A DNA stretch of 64,000 nt from Haloarcula hispanica ATCC 33960 (GCF_000223905.1 NC_015948.1:1364001-1428000), one strand, 5' to 3'; numbered from the stretch's first letter, positions 42,397-51,590 are shown. Notes: generated by a model from the letters alone, not told the origin. Program-made: numbers and translations.

Positions 42397-43008
42397 TTAT
42401 TCGACGCGGCCGACGACCTTGTCGTACTCTTCAGCGGCCTTGTCCCAGTCGACAACCTCGAAGAAGGCGTCGATGAAGTCGCCGCGAGCGGGGCCGTAGT
42501 CGTAGTAGTAGGAGTGCTCCCAGACGTCGAGCGCGAGGATTGGATGGGAGCCCCAGAGCGCGCCCTGGTCGTGTTTGTCGACCGGCACGTTGCGCAGTTG
42601 CTTGGCAACGGGGTCGTACACGAGCAGCGCCCAGCCGCCGGCGGCTGATGCGGCGGCTTCGAACTCGCCCTTCCAGCCTTCGTAGGACCCGAAGTCCTCC
42701 TCGATGCGGTCGAGGAGTTCGCCTTCCGGCTCGCCGCCGCCGTTGGGATCCATGTTCTCCCAGAACAGCGTGTGGAGATAGTGTCCACAGCCGTTGTGGG
42801 TGACGTTGCCCATCGCGGCCGCGCTCGAACCGAAGTCACCGGATTCGCGGTTCTCGGCGAGCGTCTCCTCGGCCGATTCGAGGCCGTTTACGTACCCCTG
42901 ATGGTGGGTGTCGTGGTGCCAGGTGAGCACCTGCTCGGAGATGTGTGGCTCCAGCGCGTCGTAGTCGTACGGGAGCGGTGGCAGTTCGGGATTGGAATGT
43001 TCGGGCAT
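42397..43008 (-). CDS. sod: superoxide dismutase (Mn/Fe family)
   Basis: A 203-residue enzyme that dismutates superoxide. The metal ligands are visible: His in VLTWHHDTHHQGYVNGL, His in GCGHYLHTLFWENM, and Asp plus His in LDVWEHSYYYDYG. The sequence is the usual haloarchaeal Mn type. GGAGGCG at 43017-43023 precedes the start. The promoter region holds the palindrome TAAACGTTTA (43050-43059). In Halobacterium a photolyase gene likewise lies directly upstream of a sod gene. Confidence 0.95.
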   Translation of the reverse strand: MPEHSNPELPPLPYDYDALEPHISEQVLTWHHDTHHQGYVNGLESAEETLAENRESGDFGSSAAAMGNVTHNGCGHYLHTLFWENMDPNGGGEPEGELLDRIEEDFGSYEGWKGEFEAAASAAGGWALLVYDPVAKQLRNVPVDKHDQGALWGSHPILALDVWEHSYYYDYGPARGDFIDAFFEVVDWDKAAEEYDKVVGRVE

Positions 43009-43049
43009 ATGAAAACGCCTCCATCAATACGTGTCGCGCGGCTGCCTGT

Positions 43050-43059
43050 TAAACGTTTA
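43050..43059. promoter_or_regulatory. palindrome overlapping the sod promoter
   Basis: TAAACGTTTA is a perfect 10-bp palindrome about 42-51 nt upstream of the sod start. Read on the coding strand, it overlaps the best TATA-like sequence (CGTTTAAC), so a bound protein would control sod transcription. Confidence 0.45.
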
Positions 43060-43190
43060 GGAGGCATTTGGTATCACTCTACAAGGACAGCGGGACGGGA
43101 CCGTAACTGTCCGTTGTTGCACTGCCACATCTCGGCTCCGGCGCTGGTGTAAGTGTTCAGAAGAGTCCAGCACAGCAGAATGTTCCCATC

Positions 43191-44588
43191 CTAGTCGTCA
43201 CCCCTGGCCCGCTCGAACATCGCCAGCGCCTGCTCGCGACGGTCGCTGTGCTTGACAACCGGGTCCGGATACTCCGGCGCGGCATTGCGCCGCTGCGTGA
43301 GCGAGCAGTCGTTCCAGTCGTGGATAATTTCCGGCGCGGCATCCCGCAGTTCCGGGACGTACTCCTTGATGTACTCGGCGTCCGGGTCGTAGTCTTCGCC
43401 CTGTGTCATCGGATTGAAAATACGGAAGTAGGGCTGAGCGTCGGTCCCTGTGGAGGCCGCCCACTGCCAGCCGCCGTTGTCGTTGGCCGTGTCGTGGTCG
43501 ACCAGTTTCTCCCGGAACCACTCGTAGCCGTGCCGCCAGTCGATGAGCAGGTCCTTGGTGAGAAAGGAGGCGACGATCATCCGGACGCGGTTGTGCATGT
43601 ACGCCTCTTCCCGGAGCTGTCGCATGCCGGCGTCGACGATGGGATAGCCCGTCTCGCCGTCCTTCCAGGCCTGCAACAGCTCTTCGTCGTTTTCCCACTC
43701 GATAGGGTTCTCGTAGGACTTGTAGTTCGAACTGACGACGTGCGGGTGGGCGAACAGTACCTGCGTGTAGAACTCCCGCCAGGCTAGCTGGGACTGGAAC
43801 TCCCGGACTGACTCCCGTCGGTCACCGCCAGTCCCCTCTTTGGCGTCCTCGGTGCGGTCGTACACTTCGCGGATGCCGATGGTCCCGAATTTCAGGTGAG
43901 CCGAGAGCCGCGAGGTGCACTCGTCGGCCGGAAAGTCCCGGCGCTCCTCGTACTCGTAGACGTTCTCCGCGAGGAAGTCATCGAGCAGGGCCCGCGCTTC
44001 GTCGGTCCCCGCCGCAGGCACGTCCGCCTCTGGCTCATCGAAGCCGAGGTCGGCCAGTGTCGGGAGCGCGTCGCCGTCGACATCAGCCAGTTCGTCGGCT
44101 GGCGGGGGTTCGTAGGGAGTCGCTTTCTCTCGGTCGTGCCACTTCCGGCCGAAGTAGGTGAAGACGCTGTAGGGGTCGCCGTCGTTCGTCGTAATCTCGC
44201 CCGGTTCGTGCAACACGGCGTTCTGGACCGCCTCGCGCGCCACGTCCGCGTCGTCCAGCGCCTGCCGGACGGCGGCGTCGCGCTCTCGTGCGAGCCCGGA
44301 GTAGTCTTTGCCCCAGGTGACTTTTTCCGCGCCGTACTCGGCTGCGAGGTCCGGCAGGACGGCCGTGGGGTCGCCTTCGGCGACGACGAGGTCACTGCCG
44401 CGGTCGCGGTACCACTCGCGCAAACTGTCGAGCGCGTCCAGCATGAACGCGACCCGGGGCGGGCCGGCGTGGTCAAGAACGTCCCTGTCGAAGACGAACA
44501 CCGGGACAACGGGGTCGGACGGGGTCGCCGCGGCGAGGCCGGCGTTGTCCGTCGCCCGGAGGTCACGGCGATGCCAGTGCAGGCGCAT
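43191..44588 (-). CDS. phr: deoxyribodipyrimidine photo-lyase
   Basis: A 465-residue cryptochrome/photolyase-family flavoprotein that repairs cyclobutane pyrimidine dimers using blue light. An N-terminal alpha/beta antenna domain (1-130, LHWHRRDLRATDNAGLAAA) is followed by the helical FAD domain with TSRLSAHLKFGTIGIREVY, WREFYTQVLF, GYPIVDAGMRQLREEAYMHNRVRM and DWRHGYEWFREKLVDHDTANDNGGWQWAA. All FAD-binding signature residues of class I enzymes are present. It is followed by sod on the same strand (182 nt). Confidence 0.94.
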   Translation of the reverse strand: MRLHWHRRDLRATDNAGLAAATPSDPVVPVFVFDRDVLDHAGPPRVAFMLDALDSLREWYRDRGSDLVVAEGDPTAVLPDLAAEYGAEKVTWGKDYSGLARERDAAVRQALDDADVAREAVQNAVLHEPGEITTNDGDPYSVFTYFGRKWHDREKATPYEPPPADELADVDGDALPTLADLGFDEPEADVPAAGTDEARALLDDFLAENVYEYEERRDFPADECTSRLSAHLKFGTIGIREVYDRTEDAKEGTGGDRRESVREFQSQLAWREFYTQVLFAHPHVVSSNYKSYENPIEWENDEELLQAWKDGETGYPIVDAGMRQLREEAYMHNRVRMIVASFLTKDLLIDWRHGYEWFREKLVDHDTANDNGGWQWAASTGTDAQPYFRIFNPMTQGEDYDPDAEYIKEYVPELRDAAPEIIHDWNDCSLTQRRNAAPEYPDPVVKHSDRREQALAMFERARGDD

Positions 44589-44694
44589 ACCTAGTACACG
44601 GACTAGCCCGGGCAAAAGGTACTGCCCAACGATGTTGGTCTGGCAGGCGCTGACGGACACCACTGTTATCTTTCCGCCGGTCGAGAGCCACCAC

Positions 44695-45489
44695 ATGGAA
44701 GATGCGACAGTGACGCTGTCTGTCGACGACGGGATTGCCACAGTGACGCTGAACCAGCCGGAGTCGCGAAACGCTCTGTCGGCGGAGTTGGCCGAAGCAC
44801 TCACTGCCCAGTTCGAATCGGTGACCGACAGCGACGCCCGGTGTGTCGTACTGGAGGGCGCGGGACCGGCGTTCTGTGCCGGCGGGGACATCAATGCAAT
44901 GCTACAGGGAGTGAAGCACGACCGACCACCGGCCGCACAAGTCGAACTGGTGGTCTCGTCGCTCCACGAAGCGATCCGGACCGTCCACAGCTGCCCCCTC
45001 CCGGTCGTCGCAAAAATCGACGGCCCCGCCTTCGGTGCCGGTGCCGGTCTCGCGCTGGCCTGTGATATACAGGTCGCGAGCACTGCCGGCCAGATCGGCT
45101 TCGGCTTCCGCCAGGTCGGACTGGCGAGTGACTCCGGCGTCTCCTATTTCCTTCCGCGAATCGTCGGCCCGAACAAGGCCAAGGAACTGCTGTTTACCGG
45201 CGAACTGCTGGACGCCGAGGCGGCCGGAAAACTCGGGCTGTTTACCCGGGTGTTCGACGCGGAGACGTTCGAATCGGAGTTTTCGGAACTCGTCACGGAC
45301 ATCGCCGCTGGACCGACGGTCGCGCTCGGCCACGCCAAGCGGCTGGTCAACCGGAGTCTGGACAGTTCGCTGGAACAGGCACTCGAAAACGAAGCCACCG
45401 CACAGGGCGTCGCTTTCACGACCGACGACCACGAGGAGGGCGCAACCGCGTTCGTCGAGAAACGTGACCCGGAGTTCACGGGTCAGTAA
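44695..45489 (+). CDS. enoyl-CoA hydratase/isomerase family protein
   Basis: A 264-residue crotonase-fold enzyme. The two oxyanion-hole segments are GPAFCAGGDINAML (about 60-73) and IDGPAFGAGAGLALACDI (about 107-125). FGFRQVGLASDSGVSYFLPRIVG carries the active-site region. At the position where hydratases usually have a second Glu, the sequence reads GLASDSG, so hydration is less certain than an isomerase or other crotonase activity. Start 44695 (MEDATVTLS) begins at the first strand. Confidence 0.87.
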   Translation: MEDATVTLSVDDGIATVTLNQPESRNALSAELAEALTAQFESVTDSDARCVVLEGAGPAFCAGGDINAMLQGVKHDRPPAAQVELVVSSLHEAIRTVHSCPLPVVAKIDGPAFGAGAGLALACDIQVASTAGQIGFGFRQVGLASDSGVSYFLPRIVGPNKAKELLFTGELLDAEAAGKLGLFTRVFDAETFESEFSELVTDIAAGPTVALGHAKRLVNRSLDSSLEQALENEATAQGVAFTTDDHEEGATAFVEKRDPEFTGQ

Positions 45490-45638
45490 ACTGATTGCTG
45501 TGACCAGCGTCAGGACTGGTCCACCCGGCCACCACCGGAAAGACAGATGCCAGCTACGATCCATCTCACACCGGACCGAGCATCGACCGGAACCACGACT
45601 ACCCGCTCTTTCACCCACAAGTGGAGGGCGACTGTAGC

Positions 45639-46157
45639 ATGACCGACGACCCCCCGGACTGGGAGTTCAGCGAGCGGGACATGTACATTCTGCGCGAACT
45701 CTCGGCGGACCCACAGCGGTCGTCCCGCGAGCTTGCGGACTTGCTGGAGTCCGAGTACGGCATCGACGTGTCCCATGTGACGGTCAGCGAATCGATCCGG
45801 GAGATGCGTGACGCGGGCGTCTTCCGGGAGACAATCGTCCCGAACGAGGAACTGTTCAATTTCGCGCTGTTCGAGTTCAAGTTCAACCCCGAGCATTTCG
45901 CCGACTCCTGGCACGACGCGATGGTCGCCATCCGCAACGACCGACACACGCTGTTTTACTTCCTCTCCGACGGCGAATATCAGTGGAAGTCAGTGATGAT
46001 GTTCCCGAGTCGGACGGCCGAATCCCGCTGGATACACGACTTCTACAAGGACCACGGCGACGTGATTCAGAACATCCGGAACTCAGTCGTCCACAACGTC
46101 CTGAAATTCAAGACGGACCCGGAGCTGTTCACCGAACTCGACGGGGAGCGGTCGTAA
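45639..46157 (+). CDS. Lrp/AsnC-like winged-helix regulator
   Basis: A 172-residue protein. Residues about 8-65 form a winged helix (SERDMYILRELSADPQRSSRELADLL and VSHVTVSESIREMRDAGVFRET). The C-terminal part (70-165) is an alpha/beta domain with many aromatic residues (FNFALFEFKFNPEHFADSW) that resembles a ligand-sensing module. The likely start 45639 follows GGAGGGCGA. Targets unknown. Just at its stop codon a 22-nt tandem repeat begins. Confidence 0.8.
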   Translation: MTDDPPDWEFSERDMYILRELSADPQRSSRELADLLESEYGIDVSHVTVSESIREMRDAGVFRETIVPNEELFNFALFEFKFNPEHFADSWHDAMVAIRNDRHTLFYFLSDGEYQWKSVMMFPSRTAESRWIHDFYKDHGDVIQNIRNSVVHNVLKFKTDPELFTELDGERS

Positions 46158-46189
46158 CCAAGGGGGAGAGCGATCGTAACCAAGGGAAG
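46146..46189. repeat. 22-nt tandem duplication at a 3' end
   Basis: Two direct copies, 46146-46167 and 46168-46189, share 19 of 22 bases (GAGCGRTCGTAACCAAGGG core). The first copy includes the stop codon of the winged-helix gene. Confidence 0.6.
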
Positions 46190-46237
46190 ACAGATCGAGA
46201 TAAAGACGAGAGAGACTGCGACTCGATAGCGTCGTGC

Positions 46238-46519
46238 TTACAGTTTCCGCTCGGCGTCCTCGGCCAGTTCCTTCATTCGCTTGCTGACCCGGCCCGCGTC
46301 CGAGAACTCGTCTTCGCTCATCGCCGTCGCCAGGGAGTTCCCGAGCACGAACACGGCGTGTTTGTGCTCGCTTTTTGACTTGTGTACGTCCGATGGCCGC
46401 ACGTCGAGTTCCTGATACGCGTCGAACAGGTCCGGGTCGACCGAGTCCATGTCGTCGCGGAAGTACTCCATGATCGTCACCATCTGCTCGTGTAGCTCGA
46501 GAAGCTCGTCTTTGTGCAT
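46238..46519 (-). CDS. UPF0058 family protein
   Basis: A 93-residue helical protein starting MHKDELLELHEQMVTIMEYF, the hallmark of UPF0058. It continues with a charged middle (SDVHKSKSEHKHAVFVLGNSLA) and a final helix (GRVSKRMKELAEDAERK). The family is restricted to archaea and has no established function. Start 46519 fits the family N-terminus; a longer frame from 46546 does not. Confidence 0.88.
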   Translation of the reverse strand: MHKDELLELHEQMVTIMEYFRDDMDSVDPDLFDAYQELDVRPSDVHKSKSEHKHAVFVLGNSLATAMSEDEFSDAGRVSKRMKELAEDAERKL

Positions 46520-46590
46520 AGCTATAGTATGCGGTGGCACGTCCATAAGAATTGCTTGAGAAGGGATACCAGACGCTCACGCCCGTATTT

Positions 46591-46806
46591 TCAGAAGACG
46601 TACTCGTCGTCGTGGCCCATCATGCCGTCTTCTTCGAACCCTGGCTCCTCGTCTTCGTCCTGTGGTCCGGAGGTTTTGTACGCCTTGAGCCCGGTCGACA
46701 GGAGGTCCTCGATGGCTTCCTCGCGGTTGAGGAACTCGCCTTTCTCGACGAGCTGCGCGATCTGCATCTCCAGGTGTTCCGGGATATTGATCTCTACCTT
46801 AGGCAT
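46591..46806 (-). CDS. ribbon-helix-helix (CopG-like) protein
   Basis: A 71-residue protein. Residues 1-45 form a ribbon-helix-helix: strand PKVEINIPEHL, then helices EMQIAQLVEKGEFLNREEAIEDLLSTGLKAY. The remainder is an acidic, Gly/Met-containing tail. It is probably a DNA-binding dimer. TATTTAAA at 46835-46842 is its promoter. No toxin gene is adjacent, so an antitoxin role is not supported. Confidence 0.82.
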   Translation of the reverse strand: MPKVEINIPEHLEMQIAQLVEKGEFLNREEAIEDLLSTGLKAYKTSGPQDEDEEPGFEEDGMMGHDDEYVF

Positions 46807-46834
46807 CGCAACATAGGGGGCTTCGACTATGCCC

Positions 46835-46842
46835 TATTTAAA
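46835..46842 (-). promoter_or_regulatory. TATA box of the ribbon-helix-helix gene
   Basis: TATTTAAA on the plus strand (TTTAAATA on the coding strand) lies about 32 nt upstream of the start at 46806. The rest of the 267-nt intergenic region up to menF is AT-richer than average and holds CGTATAGTTA (47030-47039) as a possible menF TATA. Confidence 0.6.
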
Positions 46843-47073
46843 CCTGACGGGGGTGTGTTCGCAGATTGCAGAATTACAATTGTAGAACCGTGATAGGAAA
46901 TTCGTAAACTCGGAGATTAATTTCCGCGAATCTGAACCAATAGCCGGCAGAGTACGTGGCGGGCCAGAACGGCGTGAAATCGACAGTTCCACCGTGTCCG
47001 TCCGATTGATTCCGACTACGCAGAATCGAGCGTATAGTTAGGCTCAAAGGTACGCAATCCTAAGGCATTGCTG

Positions 47074-48411
47074 ATGGAACCACTGCGTGGTGACGAGACG
47101 ACGGTTGGTGAGACAACGGTCGTCGCACGCGGGTGTCGCCTCGACGATGCACCGGTGCGGGCGGTACTGGAAACGGACGCTCGCCCCCGGTTCTTCTGGG
47201 CGGCCGGTACAGAGTCAATCGCGGCCCGCGGGAGCGCGGCGACTGTGACTGCCGACGGGCAGTCGCGGTTCGACGACGTGCGGACAGCGGTCGAAGCGCT
47301 GTTCGCTGACTGCTCAGTTCCCGACGACCTCCCGAGCGTCGCTCGACCGCGAGCGTTCGGCGGGTTCGCTTTCCACAACGGAACGCATGAAGGAGAGGAC
47401 TCTCCCTGGGATGGGTTCCCCAGTGCGGCGTTTTTCCTCCCCGAAATACAGGTAACCAGAAGGGACGACGATGCCTGGCTCACAACGGTCGCGACAGGAC
47501 CTGAGGCCGCGACCGAAGCGGAGACGCTGCTTGAGGAGTGGCGCGACCGGCTGGTCGCAGACTCCGAGCGCAATCCGGGTACACCGCCGGGAATCTCACA
47601 CCGGAAGCGCACGCCAACACAGGACGGCTGGCGCGAGCAGGTGGCGGCCGCCACAGAGAGTATCGACCGGGGCGAGCTCCAGAAGGTCGTGCTCGCCCAG
47701 AGTCTCAGCGCCACACTGGACGCGGAGCTATCGGTCCCGGACGTGATGGCCCGGTTGTCGAAGACGTACCCGGACTGCTACCGGTTCATGTTGTCGCCCG
47801 ACTCCGGCGGCACCTTCTTCGGGGCTACGCCGGAGCGGCTGGTGTCGGTCCGCGGGCGAACCGTCCGCACGGAGGCCCTCGCTGGCTCGACGGGGCGGGG
47901 CGACACGCCCGCCGAGGACGAGTGGCTCGCCGCCGAACTCCTCGACAGCGAGAAGGACCGTCACGAACAGAAGCTCGTCGCCGACGCGATACGGGACCAG
48001 CTGAAACCGTTCGCCTCGACGGTCCGCATCGGCGACCGGACCGTCCGCCGGCTCGCCACGGTCCAGCACCTCCGCACGTCGATAACGGCCGAACTCGACG
48101 ACGACGAGCACGTCCTCTCGCTGGTCGAGGCACTTCACCCGACGCCGGCCGTGGGCGGACTGCCGCCGGACGCGGCGCTGCGGACTATCCGCGAGACGGA
48201 GGCGTTCGACCGCGGCTGGTACGCCGCGCCGATAGGCTGGGTCGACGCCGCCGGCAACGGGACCTTTGCCGTCGGCATCCGCTCGGCTGTCGCCACGGAG
48301 CGCGAGGCGACGCTCTTTGCAGGCGCGGGCATCGTCGCGGACAGCGACCCCGACCGCGAGTGGGACGAGGTCCAGCTCAAATACCGGCCGATACTCGACG
48401 AACTAGAATGA
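47074..48411 (+). CDS. menF: isochorismate synthase
   Basis: A 445-residue chorismate-binding enzyme that converts chorismate to isochorismate, the first menaquinone step. The C-terminal chorismate domain shows ELQKVVLAQSLS, GGTFFGATPERLVSVRG, EALAGSTGRGDTPAED, and SLVEALHPTPAVGGLP with WYAAPIGWVDAAGNGTFAVGIRSA. ATG 47074 is preferred over an in-frame TTG at 47068. Its stop overlaps the menD start (ATGA), so the pair is translationally coupled. Confidence 0.94.
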   Translation: MEPLRGDETTVGETTVVARGCRLDDAPVRAVLETDARPRFFWAAGTESIAARGSAATVTADGQSRFDDVRTAVEALFADCSVPDDLPSVARPRAFGGFAFHNGTHEGEDSPWDGFPSAAFFLPEIQVTRRDDDAWLTTVATGPEAATEAETLLEEWRDRLVADSERNPGTPPGISHRKRTPTQDGWREQVAAATESIDRGELQKVVLAQSLSATLDAELSVPDVMARLSKTYPDCYRFMLSPDSGGTFFGATPERLVSVRGRTVRTEALAGSTGRGDTPAEDEWLAAELLDSEKDRHEQKLVADAIRDQLKPFASTVRIGDRTVRRLATVQHLRTSITAELDDDEHVLSLVEALHPTPAVGGLPPDAALRTIRETEAFDRGWYAAPIGWVDAAGNGTFAVGIRSAVATEREATLFAGAGIVADSDPDREWDEVQLKYRPILDELE

Positions 48412-50186
48412 CCGCCCCGAACGTCAACACGCTGTGGGCGGAGACGCTCGTTTCCGAACTCGCCGCGGGTGGCGTCGACGCGGTGTGTCTCTCGCCCGGC
48501 AGTCGCTCGACGCCGCTGACGGTGGCATTCGCCGAGCACCCCGACATCGAAGTGTTCTCCCACCTCGACGAGCGCTCGGCGGCCTTCTTCGCGCTGGGTC
48601 GCGCCCGCCGGACGGGTGAGCCGACGCCGCTGGTCTGTACCTCCGGCACTGCCGCGGCGAACTACCACCCGGCGGTCATCGAAGCGAACCAGTCAGGCGT
48701 TCCACTACTCTTGCTGACGGCGGACCGACCGCCGGAACTCATCGACAGCGGAGCAAACCAGACCGTCGACCAGGAGAAACTGTACGGCGACGCCGTCCGC
48801 TGGTATCGGGACATGCCCGAACCCGAGGCCGAGCCACGGAAGATTCGGATGCTGCGGACCACCGCGGCCCGCGCGCTCGCAGAGAGCACCGGCGCCGACC
48901 CGGGGCCGGTCCACCTGAACTGTCGGTTCCGGAAGCCGCTGGAGCCGACGCCGATGCCAGATGACGACCCGGCGGGCGTTCCCGCTGGCTGGGCGGGCGG
49001 CGACGACGCGGCCGAGGTTGGCCGCGACGGCCCGTTCGTCACGACGAGCCAGGGCGTCGCTGCGCCGGACGAGCGGACGGTGCGCCGGGTACAGGACACG
49101 CTTCGGTCCGCCGAGCGAGGCCTCATCGTCGCTGGGCCGGCCGACCAGGGACTCAGCGCAGAGTCGCTTGAACGGCTGGCAACAGCCACGGGCTTCCCCG
49201 TTCTGGCGGATCCGCTGTCGGACCTGCGGTTCGGCCCGCACGTCGACCGGCTCGACGTGCCGGTCTGTGGCGGCTACGACGGCTATCTCGGAAGCGACGG
49301 CGTCGACGAGTGGAGCGACCCCGATGCCGTCGTCCGCTTCGGCGCGTCGCCGACCTCGAAGCCGCTGCGTCACTACCTCCGGGACGCCGACTGCCAGCAG
49401 TTCCTCGTTGACCCGGCCGGCGGCTGGTCGGAGGCCGAGTTCACGGCGACGGACCTGCTCGTTGCCGACCCCGACGCCACCGCGGATGCGCTCGCGGCAG
49501 GGTCGCTGGGTAGCGTTGCGGCGTCGTGGCGCGAACAGTTCGCCAGGGCGGAACAGACCCACTGGGACGCCGTGAGCGAAACCGCCGCGGAAACCTACTG
49601 GGAAGGCGGCGTCCTCTCTGACGTGGCCGCGCTGGCCCCGGACCCGGCCACGCTGTTTGTCTCCAACAGTATGCCGATACGGGACATGGACCGCTTTGGC
49701 CGGCCCCGTGACGCCGACCTGACCGTGCTTGGAAACCGCGGGGCGAGCGGGATCGACGGCATCACCTCGACGGCGCTCGGGGCCGGGAGCGCGACGGCGG
49801 ACCCGCTCGTGCTCGTCACCGGCGACCTGGCGTACTACCACGACATGAACGGCCTCCTCGCGCTCGGTCGCTGTGCGGTGGACGCGACGGTCGTCTTGCT
49901 CAACAACGACGGCGGCGGCATCTTCCACATGCTCCCAATCGATGACCACCCCACCTTCGAGGACCAGTTCCGAACGCCACACGGGCTCGATTTCGAGCCG
50001 ACGGAGGCGCTCTACTCGCTGGAGTTCGAGCGGGTGGCCGACCGCCGGCAGTTCCGCGAGCGGTTCGGCGAGTCGGTCCGAGCCGATGGGACACAAGTCA
50101 TCGAGGTCCAGTTCGACGCGGGCGACAGCCACGCGGTCAGAGCCCGGCTTGCCGAACGGGTCGCCGAAACCCTCGCTGGCGACTGA
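48408..50186 (+). CDS. menD: SEPHCHC synthase
   Basis: A 592-residue thiamine-diphosphate enzyme that adds a succinic-semialdehyde unit from 2-oxoglutarate to isochorismate. The N-terminal pyrimidine domain has CLSPGSRSTPL and VCTSGTAAANYHPAV. The C-terminal ThDP-binding motif is GDLAYYHDMNGLLALGR then LLNNDGGGIFHMLP. Length and order are normal. It is coupled to menF by ATGA. Confidence 0.95.
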   Translation: MTAPNVNTLWAETLVSELAAGGVDAVCLSPGSRSTPLTVAFAEHPDIEVFSHLDERSAAFFALGRARRTGEPTPLVCTSGTAAANYHPAVIEANQSGVPLLLLTADRPPELIDSGANQTVDQEKLYGDAVRWYRDMPEPEAEPRKIRMLRTTAARALAESTGADPGPVHLNCRFRKPLEPTPMPDDDPAGVPAGWAGGDDAAEVGRDGPFVTTSQGVAAPDERTVRRVQDTLRSAERGLIVAGPADQGLSAESLERLATATGFPVLADPLSDLRFGPHVDRLDVPVCGGYDGYLGSDGVDEWSDPDAVVRFGASPTSKPLRHYLRDADCQQFLVDPAGGWSEAEFTATDLLVADPDATADALAAGSLGSVAASWREQFARAEQTHWDAVSETAAETYWEGGVLSDVAALAPDPATLFVSNSMPIRDMDRFGRPRDADLTVLGNRGASGIDGITSTALGAGSATADPLVLVTGDLAYYHDMNGLLALGRCAVDATVVLLNNDGGGIFHMLPIDDHPTFEDQFRTPHGLDFEPTEALYSLEFERVADRRQFRERFGESVRADGTQVIEVQFDAGDSHAVRARLAERVAETLAGD

Positions 50187-50190
50187 TTTT

Positions 50191-51144
50191 TCAGAGCCGC
50201 AACACGGACGCCGTCAACAGCGACAGTCCGAACGGGAGCCACGTCCCCGACAGTGCGAGCGCCCCGATGAGCGAGAACGCGCTGATGTTCAGCGTGACCA
50301 GCAGCACCGTCGTCGTCAGGCTCCAGCTCCCGAATACCATGATCGCGATAGTGGGCTCGGACTGGAGATAGCCGATCATGAAGAGGGTGCAGACCCCGAT
50401 TGTCAGATTGACCCACAGCGGGAACGCCGGGAGCAGCGCGCTGAACAGCATTACCGGATAGAGCGCAAAGGTAATGGCAAACAGTGTCAGCCCCCGGCCG
50501 GTTGGCTTCTCCAAAAGCGATCCGCGGGAGGGAGTGTCGGTCTGGCGGACAGAGTACGCGGACGACGAACTCCAGGTGGCACCGCCGCCGGCGTTGTCGC
50601 TGAAGCCACTGGTCGCGGTGGTTCCGGATTGCCAGCCCGAATCTGACTCAGACGCTGTCGCCGTCTCGCTGGTCGTTTCGCTCGACTTGTCGTCGCTCGA
50701 CGACGCATCAGTGTCGTCCGTCGAGCGCTCGTGTCTGTCCTCTGCGACGCGGTCCCTGGCGGCCCGTTCGCGGCGTGCCCGCTCCCGGGCGCTCGTCCGA
50801 GATGTACTGCGGTCAGTGCTCGCTTCGGCCCGGTCGCCGGCCGACGCAGACCCGTCGTAGCCCGCGCGCCGTGCCGCTTCGGCCGCGTCACTGCCGCCGC
50901 CGTCCGCTATATCGCTCTCGCCCGCGACGTAGGCGTCGTGACCCACCCGGTCGTATCGCGCCCGCTCGTCCTCGTCGGTGAGTACGTCGCGGGCCTCGAT
51001 GAGTCGCTGTGTCGCCTCGCCGGCGTCGGCCGCGTCGCTCACGTCGGGATGGGTTTCCTTCAGCCGCTCCCGGTACGCCGCTTCGATAGCCGCCGTCGAG
51101 GCGTCGGTTGAAACGCCCAGTACCTCGTAGAACGTCTCCGTCAT
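50191..51144 (-). CDS. J-domain membrane protein
   Basis: A 317-residue protein. Residues 1-68 form a J domain (FYEVLGVSTDASTAAIEAAYRERLKETHPDV; HPD motif intact; EDERARYDRVG). Residues about 70-205 are a low-complexity Arg/Ala then Ser/Thr/Asp-rich linker. About 215-310 holds four hydrophobic segments. It lacks the Gly/Phe and zinc-finger regions of DnaJ, so it is a membrane-tethered Hsp70 co-chaperone. It is convergent with menD, four nt from its stop. Confidence 0.84.
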   Translation of the reverse strand: MTETFYEVLGVSTDASTAAIEAAYRERLKETHPDVSDAADAGEATQRLIEARDVLTDEDERARYDRVGHDAYVAGESDIADGGGSDAAEAARRAGYDGSASAGDRAEASTDRSTSRTSARERARRERAARDRVAEDRHERSTDDTDASSSDDKSSETTSETATASESDSGWQSGTTATSGFSDNAGGGATWSSSSAYSVRQTDTPSRGSLLEKPTGRGLTLFAITFALYPVMLFSALLPAFPLWVNLTIGVCTLFMIGYLQSEPTIAIMVFGSWSLTTTVLLVTLNISAFSLIGALALSGTWLPFGLSLLTASVLRL

Positions 51145-51202
51145 GCCGGGCGTAACACCTGTAAGCGCGCGACCGACGTTCGCTGCCAGCTACCGCACTC
51201 AA

Positions 51203-51517
51203 TCACTCGTTCTCGACGCCCCCTTCGGTCTCCGTACCGCGTTCGTACGACTCGGACGGTCGCTGGTAGTCTCCAGCGGATCCAGACCCAGCCGACTCCG
51301 ACTCACGGGCGCGCGCTGTCGCAAGTCGTTCCAGCGCCGTGGCAATTCGTTCGAGCGTGAGGATGAACCGTACAACCAGATACAGGAGCCATGGGACCAC
51401 AGCCACGATCAGTCCGAGCAGAATCTGCTGGACGATGATGAGACTGTACAGGACAACAACGATGGAGAGGCCCGCGAGTATCCCCACCATTGCTTTCTTG
51501 TTCGATGTGGAGGGCAT
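51203..51517 (-). CDS. small membrane protein
   Basis: A 104-residue protein with two adjoining hydrophobic helices (about 9-32 and 33-53), a heptad-like segment (about 54-72, ERIATALERLATARARE) and a Ser/Gly/Glu-rich acidic tail. No family recognised. It is transcribed in the same direction as the downstream J-domain membrane protein (58 nt), so a shared membrane function is possible. Confidence 0.65.
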   Translation of the reverse strand: MPSTSNKKAMVGILAGLSIVVVLYSLIIVQQILLGLIVAVVPWLLYLVVRFILTLERIATALERLATARARESESAGSGSAGDYQRPSESYERGTETEGGVENE

Positions 51518-51580
51518 CGCTAGTCGGTTCAGGTGCGCGACACCAAAGGGTTTCCTCCGCTGTGACAGTCCGTACGAGGA

Positions 51581-51590
51581 ATCTTTTTGC
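51581..51590 (+). promoter_or_regulatory. TATA-like box of menB
   Basis: ATCTTTTTGC is centred 27 nt upstream of ATG 51613, consistent with a leaderless menB mRNA and excluding the longer frame. Confidence 0.55.

Noticed and set aside
44589-45083. N-terminal extension of the photolyase frame
   Set aside because: It runs antisense through the enoyl-CoA hydratase gene; the photolyase domain starts at the ATG at 44588 (MRLHWHRRDL).
46591-46806. Ribbon-helix-helix gene as an antitoxin of a toxin-antitoxin pair
   Set aside because: The adjacent genes are UPF0058 and menF; no small toxin-like gene is coupled to it.
47538-48407. Upstream extension of the menD frame by 290 codons
   Set aside because: It overlaps menF completely, is Arg-rich and lacks homology; menD starts at the ATGA overlap at 48408.
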